DNA from: Chelativorans sp.
Lineage (GTDB): Bacteria; Pseudomonadota; Alphaproteobacteria; Rhizobiales; Rhizobiaceae
Length of the DNA stretch: 64,000 bases
NCBI RefSeq assembly: GCF_031180965.1
Contig: NZ_JAPSLH010000014.1
Span: forward strand, 44,493 to 108,492
Direction of reading: 5' to 3'
Numbering within the stretch: position 1 is the stretch's first letter; each line of letters begins with the position of its first letter. A model generated the notes under the pieces. It was given only the letters and a program-made list of their open reading frames with translations. It was not told the origin of the DNA and did no database searches. The translations under genes and the position numbers were made by a program. Below are positions 43,235-52,714 of the stretch, piece after piece.

Positions 43235-44887
43235 ATGGATATCAGCCGTACGAGCGACGTCTGGTGGAAGAACGCCGTCTTCTACTGCCTGGACGTCGAA
43301 ACTTTCCGCGATGGCAATGGTGACGGGGTAGGTGACTTCCTTGGGCTTTCCCAGGAGGTCGACTACCTTGCGGGTCTGGGCGTCACTTGCATCTGGCTGA
43401 TGCCCTTCTATCCCAGTCCGAACCGCGACGACGGATATGACATCACCGACTACTACTCGGTCGACCCGCTTCTGGGGACGCTCGGCGACTTCGTGGAATT
43501 CGTACGGATCGCCCGCGACAGGGGCATCCGGGTCATCGCGGACCTCGTGGTGAACCACACCTCCAAGGAGCATCCGTGGTTCAAGTCGGCTCGCTCGGAC
43601 CGCAATTCGCCCTACCGGGACTGGTACATCTGGAGCGATGAGATTCCCGAGAGCGGGCCGGATGACCTCGTCTTTCCCGACAAGGAGAAGAGCAACTGGG
43701 AGTGGGACGAAGAGGCCGGCCAGTACTTCCTCCATCGTTTCTATAAGCACCAGCCGGACCTCAACATCACCAATCCCAAGGTCCGCGAGGAGATCCGCAG
43801 GATCGTCGGCTTCTGGTTGGAAATCGGCCTTGCCGGTTTCCGCGTTGATGCAGTGCCGTTCCTCCTAGAGACCGCTGGTATCACAGGATCGATGGAGATC
43901 GCGCCGCATGACTGGCTGCGCGACCTGCGCAGTTTTCTCGGCCGCCGCCGCGGCGATGCGGTTCTGATGGGCGAGGTCAATCTGGAATATGAGGAGGTGC
44001 GGCGCTTTTTTGGGGACGAGAGCGGCGACGAGCTCCATATGTGCCTCAACTTCAACCTCAACCAGGCGCTGGCGCTTGCGCTGGTGCGCGAGGATGCGGG
44101 AGCGTTGGTGCATAGCCTCAGGGCCATGCCCTCCCTACCGGCCGACGCCGCCTGGGCCAATTTCGTCCGCAATCACGACGAGTGGTCGCTCGACAAGCTC
44201 ACGGAAGCAGAGCGGCAGGAGGTCTTTCGCGCTCTCGGTCCCAGGGAAGAAATGCAGCTGTTCGGGAGGGGCTTGCGCCGGCGCCTGCCAACCATGCTGG
44301 ATGGAGACCAGGCGCGCATCCGCATGGTCTACAGCCTCATCTTCGCCTTGCCGGGAGCGCCGGTACTCTTCTATGGCGAAGAGATCGGAATGGCGGAAAA
44401 CCTGGACATCCCGGGGCGCATGAGTGTGCGCGCGCCGATGCAGTGGTCGGATGGTCCCAGTGCCGGGTTTTCCTCCGCCCAGCCGGAAAAGATCTGCCGT
44501 CCCATTGTCGAGGGGAAGCGGTGGGGGCCTGCGGCAGTCAATGTCGCTGCCCAGCAGCGCGAGCGGGACTCGCTTCTCAACTGGATGGAGCAACTGATCC
44601 GCAAGCGGCGGGAGATGCCGGAGATCGTCTTTGGCAGCTGGAGCCTGGTGGCGGTTCCGGAGCCCTCTATTTTGGCGCTGCGCTATGATTGGGGCAGCCG
44701 TTCCGCCCTCGTCATTCACAATCTCGGCGAAAAACCCGCAACGACATCCTTCAAGCTGCGGCCTCAAGACCGGCCAGAGGCGACGGCCGACATCCTCGGT
44801 CATGGCAAATTCTCCGTCGGCAAGGACGGGACCATGACCGTCGAGCTGGAGCGCTACGGCTACCGATGGTTTCGCCTTGCTGCCTGA
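43235..44887 (+). CDS. GH13 alpha-amylase family enzyme, trehalose synthase-like
   Basis: 550 residues. GH13 regions in order: DGYDITDYYSVDPLLGTLGD, VIADLVVNHTSKEHPWFKSA, GLAGFRVDAVPFLLE (nucleophile Asp), VLMGEVNLEYEEVRRFFGDE (acid/base Glu) and FVRNHDEWSLDKL (stabilising Asp). ARSDRNSPYRDWYIWSDEIP and the early WWKNAVFYCLDVETFRDGNG put it near trehalose synthase (maltose to trehalose isomerase) rather than starch amylases. The protein is about 40-50 residues shorter than most TreS and lacks a fused maltokinase. Other alpha-glucosidase activities are possible. Confidence 0.85.
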   Translation: MDISRTSDVWWKNAVFYCLDVETFRDGNGDGVGDFLGLSQEVDYLAGLGVTCIWLMPFYPSPNRDDGYDITDYYSVDPLLGTLGDFVEFVRIARDRGIRVIADLVVNHTSKEHPWFKSARSDRNSPYRDWYIWSDEIPESGPDDLVFPDKEKSNWEWDEEAGQYFLHRFYKHQPDLNITNPKVREEIRRIVGFWLEIGLAGFRVDAVPFLLETAGITGSMEIAPHDWLRDLRSFLGRRRGDAVLMGEVNLEYEEVRRFFGDESGDELHMCLNFNLNQALALALVREDAGALVHSLRAMPSLPADAAWANFVRNHDEWSLDKLTEAERQEVFRALGPREEMQLFGRGLRRRLPTMLDGDQARIRMVYSLIFALPGAPVLFYGEEIGMAENLDIPGRMSVRAPMQWSDGPSAGFSSAQPEKICRPIVEGKRWGPAAVNVAAQQRERDSLLNWMEQLIRKRREMPEIVFGSWSLVAVPEPSILALRYDWGSRSALVIHNLGEKPATTSFKLRPQDRPEATADILGHGKFSVGKDGTMTVELERYGYRWFRLAA

Positions 44888-44918
44888 CATCCAGGTAGTC
44901 CAAGCTCACCTCGGAACC

Positions 44919-45134
44919 TCAGGAAGGACGATCGAGAAAGCGCGACCAGCTGGTATGGCGGCCGGATTCCTCCCCGGCGTTTCTGATATCCAGGAATCCG
45001 ACGTCGCGCTTCAGGTGGTCCGGCAGTGTGCGCGGATCGAGACGATAGGAGAGGGGTTGGACCAGATAGTGCGCCAGCCGGAGCATGAGAGCTGGGGAGA
45101 AAAGAGCGCGCGATCGCGCAAGAAGTGACGTCAT
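44919..45134 (-). CDS. Small DUF1127-like protein divergent from a LysR gene
   Basis: 71 residues from ATG at 45134 (MTSLLARSRALF), preceded by AAAGG. The core PRTLPDHLKRDVGFLDI resembles the short DUF1127 motif (LSDHLLRDIGL). Such small Arg-rich proteins are commonly placed divergently from GcvA-like LysR genes in Rhizobiales. The frame extends to 45173 but without a good RBS. Function unknown; some DUF1127 proteins affect RNA turnover or phosphate and carbon metabolism. Confidence 0.6.
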   Translation of the reverse strand: MTSLLARSRALFSPALMLRLAHYLVQPLSYRLDPRTLPDHLKRDVGFLDIRNAGEESGRHTSWSRFLDRPS

Positions 45135-45238
45135 GGCACCAGCCTTTGCATCATTCGCCTTGATGTTCCCCATTCAATTTGTGCCGGGAAAGCGCTAGAT
45201 TCCAGTCGAATGTCGATTGGGTCGCATAAGGAGAGCTT

Positions 45239-46135
45239 ATGCAGATGCGGATCCCGCCTCTCTCGGCGGTAAGGGTCTTCGAGGCTGCGGCGCGGCATCA
45301 GAGCTTCACCAAGGCAGCGGCTGAACTCGGCATGACGCAGGCGGCGGTAAGCTATCAGATCAAGGTACTTGAGGATCGGGTCGGGGCGCCCCTCTTTCTG
45401 CGGCGGCCGCGGCAGGTCGCTCTAGCGGAGACCGGGCAAAGGCTGGCGCCGGCGATCACGGAAGCGTTCGAGATGATCGGACAGGCCTTTGCCGCTGCGC
45501 GCGGCGGGGCACGGGGGACCCTGTCGATCACAACCGTCGCGACCTTCGCCACGAATTGGCTGGCGCAGCACCTCGGCTCGTTCCAGGTCGCCCATCCTTC
45601 GCTAGCGGTCCGCCTCGACCTGTCGCCTCACTTCGTCGACTTTGCGCGCGAGGAGATCGACCTGGCGATCCGCGCCGGCGACGGGAATTGGCCGGGTCTT
45701 GAGAGGCACATGCTGATGCGCGTGCATTTCACGCCGATGCTTAGCCCGCAGCTTGCGGCAAGCATAGGGGGTGTGAAGGAGCCGGCCGATCTCCTGCGCC
45801 TGCCCATCATCGGCCCCGACGATCCCTGGTGGGCGCAGTGGCTGACGGAAGCGGGGCTCTCGCCCGCCGCGCTCGTGGGCCGGCCGCGCAACAGCATGGG
45901 CTCCCAGTCGGTCGAAGGAGGCGCAGCCATTGCCGGACAGGGTGTGGCGATCCTCACGCCGGCTTTCTACAAGGCGGAACTGGCCTCCGGCCGCCTCATC
46001 CAGCCCTTCGACTTGGTGTGCAGCGATGGCAAAGCGTACTGGCTGGTCTACCCGCAGGCGCGGCGCAACTCCCCGAAGATCGCTGCCTTCCGCGCATGGA
46101 TTCTCGCCGAAATGGCCGCCAGCACCGAACGGTAG
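45239..46135 (+). CDS. LysR-family transcriptional regulator (GcvA-like)
   Basis: 298 residues. HTH FTKAAAELGMTQAAVSYQIK at residues 22-45, followed by an effector domain (GTLSITTVATFATNWLAQHL; EIDLAIRAGDGNWPGLERHM; EGGAAIAGQGVAILTPAFYK). Strong AAGGAGAG RBS. Most likely regulates the divergent small gene and/or the downstream beta-oxidation genes; the effector is unknown. Confidence 0.9.
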   Translation: MQMRIPPLSAVRVFEAAARHQSFTKAAAELGMTQAAVSYQIKVLEDRVGAPLFLRRPRQVALAETGQRLAPAITEAFEMIGQAFAAARGGARGTLSITTVATFATNWLAQHLGSFQVAHPSLAVRLDLSPHFVDFAREEIDLAIRAGDGNWPGLERHMLMRVHFTPMLSPQLAASIGGVKEPADLLRLPIIGPDDPWWAQWLTEAGLSPAALVGRPRNSMGSQSVEGGAAIAGQGVAILTPAFYKAELASGRLIQPFDLVCSDGKAYWLVYPQARRNSPKIAAFRAWILAEMAASTER

Positions 46136-46281
46136 TGACTCGGCCCGCATCTCGTTTGTATTGATGTCAAAGAACGCACGTGTGGTTGGGCGCTCCTCCT
46201 CGAGGGAGAGGCCGGCGGCGCATGCTTTCTTGATTGTCGCAATCGGAGCTATGTCCAGTGCTACAGTACCAGACGGTACGG

Positions 46282-48318
46282 ATGGAAATTTCGGAGCACC
46301 CTGAAGCGGGGAAGCTCGCCACCGTCACCATCGACAACCCACCGGTGAATGCGGGCTCGCGGCAGGTCCGCGAAGATCTTCTCGGCGCCTTCGCGGCATT
46401 GCGTGAGGAGCCGTCACTCTCCGGCGTAATCCTGACGGGCGCGAACGGCAACTTCGTCGCCGGGGCCGATATCCGGGAGTTCGACGCCCCGCCCCAGGCG
46501 CCGCACCTGCCGGAGGTGATCGCTGCGATCGAAGCACTTCCGACCCCGGTCGTCGCGGCGATTGAGGGGGCTGCGCTGGGCGGCGGCTACGAGCTTGCGC
46601 TCGGCTGCGACGCGCGGGTGGCGACGCCGCGCGGCGTCCTCGGCCTGCCGGAAGTGACGCTCGGCCTGATCCCGGGCGCCGGCGGCACGCAGCGCCTGCC
46701 GCGGCTGGTCGGCATCGCCCGCGCCATCGAACTCGTCACCTCGGGCCGCCGAGTGAAGGCAGATGAGGCCCTGCGGCTCGGCATGCTCGACGCGGTCACG
46801 GCCAGCGACCTCCTGCCGGCAGCTGTGGAGCATTTGATGACGATGCGAGGGCGCAAGCGCGTCCTCATCGAAGCGAGCGTTCCCGCGGAGCCGGCGGATC
46901 GGATAGAGGCGGCCGAGAAGGAGGCACTCGCCGCTGCCAAGGGGGCGGACGCCGTCCCTGAAGCAATTGCGGCCGTTAAGTTCTCCGCCGAACTCCCGGT
47001 GGAAGAGGCGCTCCGCCGCGAGCGGGAGAGGTCGCTGCGCCTGCGCGTTGGGCCGCAGGCGAAGGCCCTGCGCCATCTCTTTTTCGCCGAGCGCGCGGCC
47101 GCGCGCATGCCGGATGGCGGGGAGCCGAGGTCTGTGCAGCGAGTGGGCGTGGTTGGGGCGGGGCGCATGGGGCAGGGGATCGCGCTCGCCTTTGCCCTGC
47201 GCGGCCTTCACGTCCGCCTGTTCGAGAGCGACCCTGCCGCCATGGAGCGAGCGATCGCCGCATTGCGGGAGGAGGCCGACAAGGTTGCGAAGCGGGGCCG
47301 GGCATCTTCCGGTGAGGAACTGATGGCGCGCATCAGCGCTAGCGCCTTGGAGGAAATGGCTGACCGGGATCTCGTCATCGAGGCGATCACCGAAGACATG
47401 GCGGCCAAGAAGAGCCTCTTTGCGCGCGTCGACGGGATCGTCGGTAGGGACGCCATCCTCGCCAGCAACACCTCCTATCTCGATCTGAACGAGATGGCAG
47501 CGGCCACGACGCGGCCGGAGCGGTTCGGCGGCCTGCACTTCTTCAATCCCGCGCATGTCATGCGCCTCGTGGAGGTGATCCGCACCGACAAGATGGCCCC
47601 GGAAACGCTGGCCACACTTTTATCGGTATCGAAGCGTCTCGGTAAAGTGGCGGTCGTCGCGCGCGTATGCGAGGGATTCATCGGCAACCGGATTTTCAGC
47701 GCCTATCGCCGCCAGTGCGAGTTCCTGCTGGAGGAAGGCGCTCTGCCGCAGGATATCGACCGGGCCATGGTGGATTTCGGCATGGCCATGGGGCCGTTTG
47801 CCGTCTTCGACCTGGCGGGCCTGGATATCGCCTGGGCCACGCGCAAGCGGCTCGCGCCCACCCGCGACCCGCGTGCCCGCTATGTCGAGATCCCGGATCG
47901 GCTTTGCGAGATGGGACGGTTCGGCAGGAAGACCGGAAAGGGCTGGTACGACTATACGGCATCCCCGCGCGGCGCACCCGATGCCGAGGTTGAGGCGATC
48001 ATCCTCGACGCGTCCCGGCGGAAGGGGATCAAGCGGCGCAGGATCGGCGACGAGGAGATCCGGCGCCGGCTCCTTGCGGCAATGGTCAACGAGGCGGCGC
48101 TCCTGCTCTCCGAAGGCATTGCGGAGCGGCCGGGCGATGTCGACCTCGTCCTCGTCAACGGCTATGGCTTTCCCGCGCTGCGGGGAGGGCCGCTCCATTG
48201 GGCTTCGTGCCAGCCGCGCGGGCAGATCCTTGCCGATATCGATGCGATGGCGGAGGCAAGCGGTTTCGGCGTCGAGCGTGCGGGGAACCTGGAGGAAGTG
48301 CTCGCCCAGTCGGGGTGA
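46282..48318 (+). CDS. fadJ: Multifunctional enoyl-CoA hydratase/3-hydroxyacyl-CoA dehydrogenase (FadJ/FadB-like)
   Basis: 678 residues. N-terminal crotonase domain with the oxyanion-hole and catalytic Glu regions (GNFVAGADIREF; IEGAALGGGYELALGCDARV; LPEVTLGLIPGAGGTQRLPR). Then an NAD-binding domain (VQRVGVVGAGRMGQGIALAF) with the catalytic His in GGLHFFNPAHVMRLVEVI and two C-terminal dehydrogenase domains (VCEGFIGNRIFSAYRRQCEF; VNGYGFPALRGGPLHWASCQ). Catalyses two successive beta-oxidation steps. The frame opens at a TTG at 46234; ATG at 46282 (MEISEHPE) is taken since it starts the crotonase fold. The FadA-type thiolase is not nearby. The GMC gene follows 30 bp downstream. Confidence 0.92.
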   Translation: MEISEHPEAGKLATVTIDNPPVNAGSRQVREDLLGAFAALREEPSLSGVILTGANGNFVAGADIREFDAPPQAPHLPEVIAAIEALPTPVVAAIEGAALGGGYELALGCDARVATPRGVLGLPEVTLGLIPGAGGTQRLPRLVGIARAIELVTSGRRVKADEALRLGMLDAVTASDLLPAAVEHLMTMRGRKRVLIEASVPAEPADRIEAAEKEALAAAKGADAVPEAIAAVKFSAELPVEEALRRERERSLRLRVGPQAKALRHLFFAERAAARMPDGGEPRSVQRVGVVGAGRMGQGIALAFALRGLHVRLFESDPAAMERAIAALREEADKVAKRGRASSGEELMARISASALEEMADRDLVIEAITEDMAAKKSLFARVDGIVGRDAILASNTSYLDLNEMAAATTRPERFGGLHFFNPAHVMRLVEVIRTDKMAPETLATLLSVSKRLGKVAVVARVCEGFIGNRIFSAYRRQCEFLLEEGALPQDIDRAMVDFGMAMGPFAVFDLAGLDIAWATRKRLAPTRDPRARYVEIPDRLCEMGRFGRKTGKGWYDYTASPRGAPDAEVEAIILDASRRKGIKRRRIGDEEIRRRLLAAMVNEAALLLSEGIAERPGDVDLVLVNGYGFPALRGGPLHWASCQPRGQILADIDAMAEASGFGVERAGNLEEVLAQSG

Positions 48319-48348
48319 CGTTCGCAGGCAGGTTGGGGGAGGAGTTCG

Positions 48349-49965
48349 ATGGCGGAGGGGCAACCGTCTGAAATCTACGACTATATCATCGCCGGAGGCG
48401 GCTCCGCGGGCTGTGTGCTGGCAAACCGCCTCTCCGCAGATCCAAGAAATCGCGTCCTGCTTCTGGAAGGCGGCGGGAAGGATAACTGGATCTGGTTTCA
48501 TGTCCCGGTCGGCTATCTCTTTGCCATCGGCAATCCGCGCGCCGACTGGCTGTTCAAGACAGCCCCCGAGCCGGGACTGAACGGCCGCGCGCTCGCCTAT
48601 CCCCGCGGCAAGGTGCTTGGCGGATCGTCGGCCATCAACGCGATGATCTATATGCGCGGACAGGCACGCGACTATGACGGCTGGCGCCAGATGGGTCTCA
48701 CTGGTTGGGGCTGGGATGACGTGCTTCCCTTCTTCCTCAAGCATGAGGACCACGAAAACCCGCCAAACGAGTTCCACGCGGAGGGCGGCGAGTGGCGCGT
48801 CGAGCATCCGCGCATCCGCTGGGAGATCCTCGACAGGATAAGGGATGCCGCCGAGCAGGCCGGGATCCCGCGTATCGAGGATTTCAACTGCGGCGACAAC
48901 ACCGGCTCGTCCTATTTCCAGGTGAACCAAAAGCGCGGGCGTCGCTGGAGCGCCGCACGCGGCTTTCTGAAGCCCGTGCTGCACCGCCCCAATCTGAGGG
49001 TGATCACTGGCGCCGTGGTGGACCGCGTGGAGATCGCCGAAGGCCGGGCGCAGACCGTCCGCTACTTCATGGACGGCGCAGCCCATTTTGCCGCGGCGCG
49101 CGGCGAGATCATCCTCTCCGCCGGGGCAGTAGCATCGCCGGGCATCCTCGAACGGTCCGGGATCGGCGATGCCGATCTTCTGAAGGAGCGCGGGATCGAG
49201 CCGAGGCTGCATCTGCACGGCGTCGGCGCCAACCTGCAGGACCACCTGCAGATAAGGCCCGTTTACAAGGTGACCGGCATACGGACGCTCAACGGCGACT
49301 ACGCCAATCTCTTGCGTCGCGCGCTGATGGGACTGGACTATCTGCTGCGCCGGCGCGGGCCGCTGACCATGGCACCCTCTCAGATGGGCGCCTTCGTGCG
49401 CTCCTCTCCGGAATACGAGACGGCCAATCTCGAGTTCCACTTCCAGCCGCTCTCGCTCGATGTATGGGGGGAAGGGCTCCATCCCTTCGACGCTTTCACT
49501 GCCAGCGTCTGCAATCTGCGCCCGACGAGCCGCGGCACGATCCACATCTCCGGCCCTGGCGTGGCCGATCAGCCCGACATCCGGGCGAACTATCTATCGA
49601 CGGAGGAGGACCGGCGGGTGGCGGTGGAATCGCTCAAATGGGCTCGTCACATCGTCTCGCAGCCCGCGCTCGCTCCGTACAAGCCCGAGGAATACAAGCC
49701 CGGCCCGAATGTCACCTCGGACGAGGATCTGCTTCTTGCTGCTGGTGATCTCGGCACCACCATCTTCCATCCGGTCGGCACTGCCCGCATGGGAACGGCC
49801 GGAGATGCGGGCGCCGTAGTGGATGCCAGGCTGCGCGTCTTTGGAGTGGAGGGGTTGCGCGTCGTCGACGCATCGGTGATGCCGACGATCACCTCCGGCA
49901 ACACCAACTCGCCGACCATCATGATTGCGGAAAAGGGCGCGCAGATGATCCTGGAGGATGCCTAG
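48349..49965 (+). CDS. GMC-family oxidoreductase (choline dehydrogenase-like)
   Basis: 538 residues. FAD-binding motif YDYIIAGGGSAGCVLANRLS, GMC signatures GKVLGGSSAINAMIYMRGQA and GAVASPGILERSGIGDADLL, and the catalytic HPVGTARMG His near residue 468, ending NTNSPTIMIAEKGAQMILED. Oxidises an alcohol with FAD; the BetA-like sequence suggests choline or a related primary alcohol, but the closeness to FadJ could mean an alkanol. RBS GGGGAGGAG. Probably co-transcribed with the fadJ-like gene. Confidence 0.9.
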   Translation: MAEGQPSEIYDYIIAGGGSAGCVLANRLSADPRNRVLLLEGGGKDNWIWFHVPVGYLFAIGNPRADWLFKTAPEPGLNGRALAYPRGKVLGGSSAINAMIYMRGQARDYDGWRQMGLTGWGWDDVLPFFLKHEDHENPPNEFHAEGGEWRVEHPRIRWEILDRIRDAAEQAGIPRIEDFNCGDNTGSSYFQVNQKRGRRWSAARGFLKPVLHRPNLRVITGAVVDRVEIAEGRAQTVRYFMDGAAHFAAARGEIILSAGAVASPGILERSGIGDADLLKERGIEPRLHLHGVGANLQDHLQIRPVYKVTGIRTLNGDYANLLRRALMGLDYLLRRRGPLTMAPSQMGAFVRSSPEYETANLEFHFQPLSLDVWGEGLHPFDAFTASVCNLRPTSRGTIHISGPGVADQPDIRANYLSTEEDRRVAVESLKWARHIVSQPALAPYKPEEYKPGPNVTSDEDLLLAAGDLGTTIFHPVGTARMGTAGDAGAVVDARLRVFGVEGLRVVDASVMPTITSGNTNSPTIMIAEKGAQMILEDA

Positions 49966-49980
49966 GCCGCACCGCTCAGC

Positions 49981-51054
49981 CTAGGGCCGGCTTCCTCTTG
50001 TGCTGAGGCGAACAACCAGGGGGACCAGCGATGCCGCGGCGAATACCAGCACGACGATTCGGATCGCGTGGTGGAGCGAGACCATCGCAACCTCCAATTG
50101 CAGGGCAAGGGCGAGAACGCCCATCTCCGCCACGCCGCCGGGAGAATATGCGAGCAGAAGCTCCGTCAGACCGACGCCGCTCATCCAGCTCAGCGTCCAT
50201 GCGAAGCCGAGGCTGAGCAGCACGAGCAGGAAGGTGGCGCCGAGCGAGATCAGCAGGACGCGCAGGATCTCGCGTACTCTTCCGTCCTGGAAACCGCAGC
50301 CCAGGATCGTTCCGAGGATCACCTGCGCAGCGACGACAAATTCCCATGGCGTCTTGAAATCCGACCAACCTGCCAGATGGACCACAGCGCTCAGCACCAT
50401 CGGCACGATCAGGAAGCGGGCAGGGAGCTTCACCAGATAGCCGAGCGCCAGGCCCGCGGCGGCGCACAACCCGAGCCAGAGAAAGGCCGAACCCTGCATA
50501 TCCGCCAGGCCGACTGTCTGGCCGGCCACCCTGTTCAGCGGACCGTTCATGAATTCGATCAGGAAAGGGATCGAGTAGACGGTGAAGACGACCCGGCCAG
50601 CCTGTACCAGCGCTACATTACGGGGATCGGCTCCGGCCGAATCGCCGATGATCACCATCTCCGACAGTCCGCCAGGCATCGCCGAGAAGAAGGCTGTCCG
50701 GGCGTCGAATCCCGCCACCGCCCGGAAGTAGAGGAAACACATGGCGGTGGCTATGACCATATAGCCGAGCAGGCCAAGGATGGTGAGCCACCAGCCGGCC
50801 ATCTGGCCGAGGACCTCCGGTGAGTAGGTTGCCCCCAGCATGACGCCGACAAAAGCCGAGATGGGGATGCGCAGCGGCGTGGGAGCTTCCACAGGCAACC
50901 GGAGGAGCGAAACGACGAGGCTGATGAAAAGCGGTCCCAAAAGCCAGGGAAGCGGAGTCGCCAGCCACCAGAATGCCACCCCGCCGAGCAGGCCCACCGC
51001 AAGGGCAAGCGCCATTCGCGCATATCGCGCCCATTGCGATCGGGTTGCTGCCAT
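49981..51054 (-). CDS. AbrB-family integral membrane protein (duplicated Gneg_AbrB domain)
   Basis: 357 residues with about ten helices arranged as two related halves. Each half has a conserved loop: FFSAMPGGLSEMVIIGDSAG and LLLAYSPGGVAEMGVLALAL, the hallmark PGG.(S/A)EM repeat of the bacterial AbrB (ammonia-monooxygenase-named) family. E. coli AbrB is a putative regulator or transporter; the true function is unknown. Divergent from mgtE. Confidence 0.87.
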   Translation of the reverse strand: MAATRSQWARYARMALALAVGLLGGVAFWWLATPLPWLLGPLFISLVVSLLRLPVEAPTPLRIPISAFVGVMLGATYSPEVLGQMAGWWLTILGLLGYMVIATAMCFLYFRAVAGFDARTAFFSAMPGGLSEMVIIGDSAGADPRNVALVQAGRVVFTVYSIPFLIEFMNGPLNRVAGQTVGLADMQGSAFLWLGLCAAAGLALGYLVKLPARFLIVPMVLSAVVHLAGWSDFKTPWEFVVAAQVILGTILGCGFQDGRVREILRVLLISLGATFLLVLLSLGFAWTLSWMSGVGLTELLLAYSPGGVAEMGVLALALQLEVAMVSLHHAIRIVVLVFAAASLVPLVVRLSTRGSRP

Positions 51055-51298
51055 CCGGGGTTGCCTTGCGGGAGGTCAATGAGGAGGTCGGGTCAGCTCC
51101 TTTTACCCGACGCCGGCCGGATGAAAAGAACCAAGTTGCAGCCGTGAGCGTCACTTGCCGTCGCGGTTTCCTGCTATCCTGTGCCAACGGATTCTGCCCT
51201 TTCTTGTTCACTCTGGAGGCTTTGTATTCGGCGAAAGGCGCGCTAGAGGTGGCGCGGTCCGCGCGAGCGCGGCCGGGCATCTTGATGAGGAGGCGTCC

Positions 51299-52714
51299 TT
51301 GAGCGAACGGGAGACGCAGGAACACCATGGCGGCCCGGCCGAGGCGCCGGCGCACGGCATCTACAACGAGGATGGCTCGGTTTCCGCACATTTCCTGGCG
51401 CATGTCGGGGCGGCGATCGCCGACCGGGATACGCTTGCGCTGCGCGAGGATGTGGGCAGTCTGCACCAGTCCGAGATCGGTGATCTGCTGTCGGCGCTCA
51501 TGCCCGAGCAGCGGCGGGCGCTTGTGCAGCTCATGGGCGCCGAGTTCGACTTCACGGCTTTGACCGAGGTCGATGAGGCCATCCGCCTCGACATAGTCGA
51601 AAGCTTGCCCAACGCGCAGATCGCGCAGGCCGTCCAGCAGCTCGATTCGGATGACGCGGTCTACATTCTCGAGGACCTTGATCCGGAGGATCAGGACGAG
51701 ATCCTGGCGCAGCTACCCTTTACCGAACGGGTGCGCCTCCGCCGCTCGCTGGGCTATCCCGAAGAGTCCGCCGGCCGCCGCATGCAGACGGAATTTGTCG
51801 CGGTGCCGCCCTTTTGGACGGTCGGCCAGACTATCGACTATATGCGCGAGGACCAGAATCTGCCGGAGAGCTTCGCGCAGATATTCGTCATCGATCCGAC
51901 CTTTCGCCTCGTTGGCACCGTCGACCTCGACCGCATCCTGCGCACCAAGCGTGCGGTCAAGATCGAGGAGATCATGCGCGAGACGCGCCATGCCATCCCG
52001 GCCACGATGGATCAGGAAGAAGCAGCGCGCATCTTCGAGCAGTACGACCTGCTCTCGGCGGCGGTGGTCGACGAGAACGAGCGGCTGGTGGGCGTACTCA
52101 CCATCGATGACGTGGTGGACGTCATCACGCAGGAAGCGGAGGAGGACATCCTGCGCCTGGGTGGCGTCGGCGACGAGGAGCTGTCCGACTCGGTTATGGC
52201 CGCCGGGCGTTCGCGGGTGCCGTGGTTGATGGTCAATCTCGTCACGGCCTTCCTGGCCGCGTCGGTGATCAGCCTCTTTGACGCGACGATAGAACAGGTC
52301 GTTGCCCTTGCCGTGCTGATGCCCATCGTCGCCGGCATGGGCGGCAATGCCGGCTCGCAGACGATGACCGTGACGGTGCGCGCCCTCGCCACCGGCGACC
52401 TCGACATCTACAATGCAGGGCGCATCATCCGCCGCGAAATGGGTGTAGGCTGCCTCAACGGCATCATCTTCGCGGTCCTGATCGGGCTGGTAGCGGGCTT
52501 CTGGTTCCAGAGCGAGCAAATCGGCGGCATCATCGCCGCTGCGATGATCATCAACATGTTCGTCGCGGCGCTAGCCGGCATCCTCATTCCGCTCCTGCTC
52601 GATCGTCTGGGCGCGGATCCCGCCGTGGCCTCCGCGGTCTTCGTCACTGCGGTCACGGATGTGGTTGGGTTCTTTGGCTTCCTCGGCCTTGCGACCTGGT
52701 GGTTCGGCCTATGA
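51299..52714 (+). CDS. mgtE: Magnesium transporter MgtE
   Basis: 471 residues. TTG start at 51299 preceded by GAGGAGG at ideal spacing, hence preferred over the upstream open frame from 51155. N-terminal helical domain (ALMPEQRRALVQLMGAEFDF; DSDDAVYILEDLDPEDQDEI), two CBS domains (AQIFVIDPTFRLVGTVDLDR; DLLSAAVVDENERLVGVLTI) and a five-helix channel domain with the family signature PIVAGMGGNAGSQTMTVTVR. The cytoplasmic domains gate the channel by intracellular Mg. Its last 6 bp overlap the convergent MFS gene. Confidence 0.95.
   Translation: MSERETQEHHGGPAEAPAHGIYNEDGSVSAHFLAHVGAAIADRDTLALREDVGSLHQSEIGDLLSALMPEQRRALVQLMGAEFDFTALTEVDEAIRLDIVESLPNAQIAQAVQQLDSDDAVYILEDLDPEDQDEILAQLPFTERVRLRRSLGYPEESAGRRMQTEFVAVPPFWTVGQTIDYMREDQNLPESFAQIFVIDPTFRLVGTVDLDRILRTKRAVKIEEIMRETRHAIPATMDQEEAARIFEQYDLLSAAVVDENERLVGVLTIDDVVDVITQEAEEDILRLGGVGDEELSDSVMAAGRSRVPWLMVNLVTAFLAASVISLFDATIEQVVALAVLMPIVAGMGGNAGSQTMTVTVRALATGDLDIYNAGRIIRREMGVGCLNGIIFAVLIGLVAGFWFQSEQIGGIIAAAMIINMFVAALAGILIPLLLDRLGADPAVASAVFVTAVTDVVGFFGFLGLATWWFGL

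Noticed and set aside
47620..49545. Minus-strand open frame of 641 codons
   Set aside because: Antisense to the fadJ-like and GMC genes and without recognisable domains.
51055..51298. Magnesium-responsive riboswitch upstream of mgtE
   Set aside because: No M-box-like helices or terminator were visible in the 240-bp leader.
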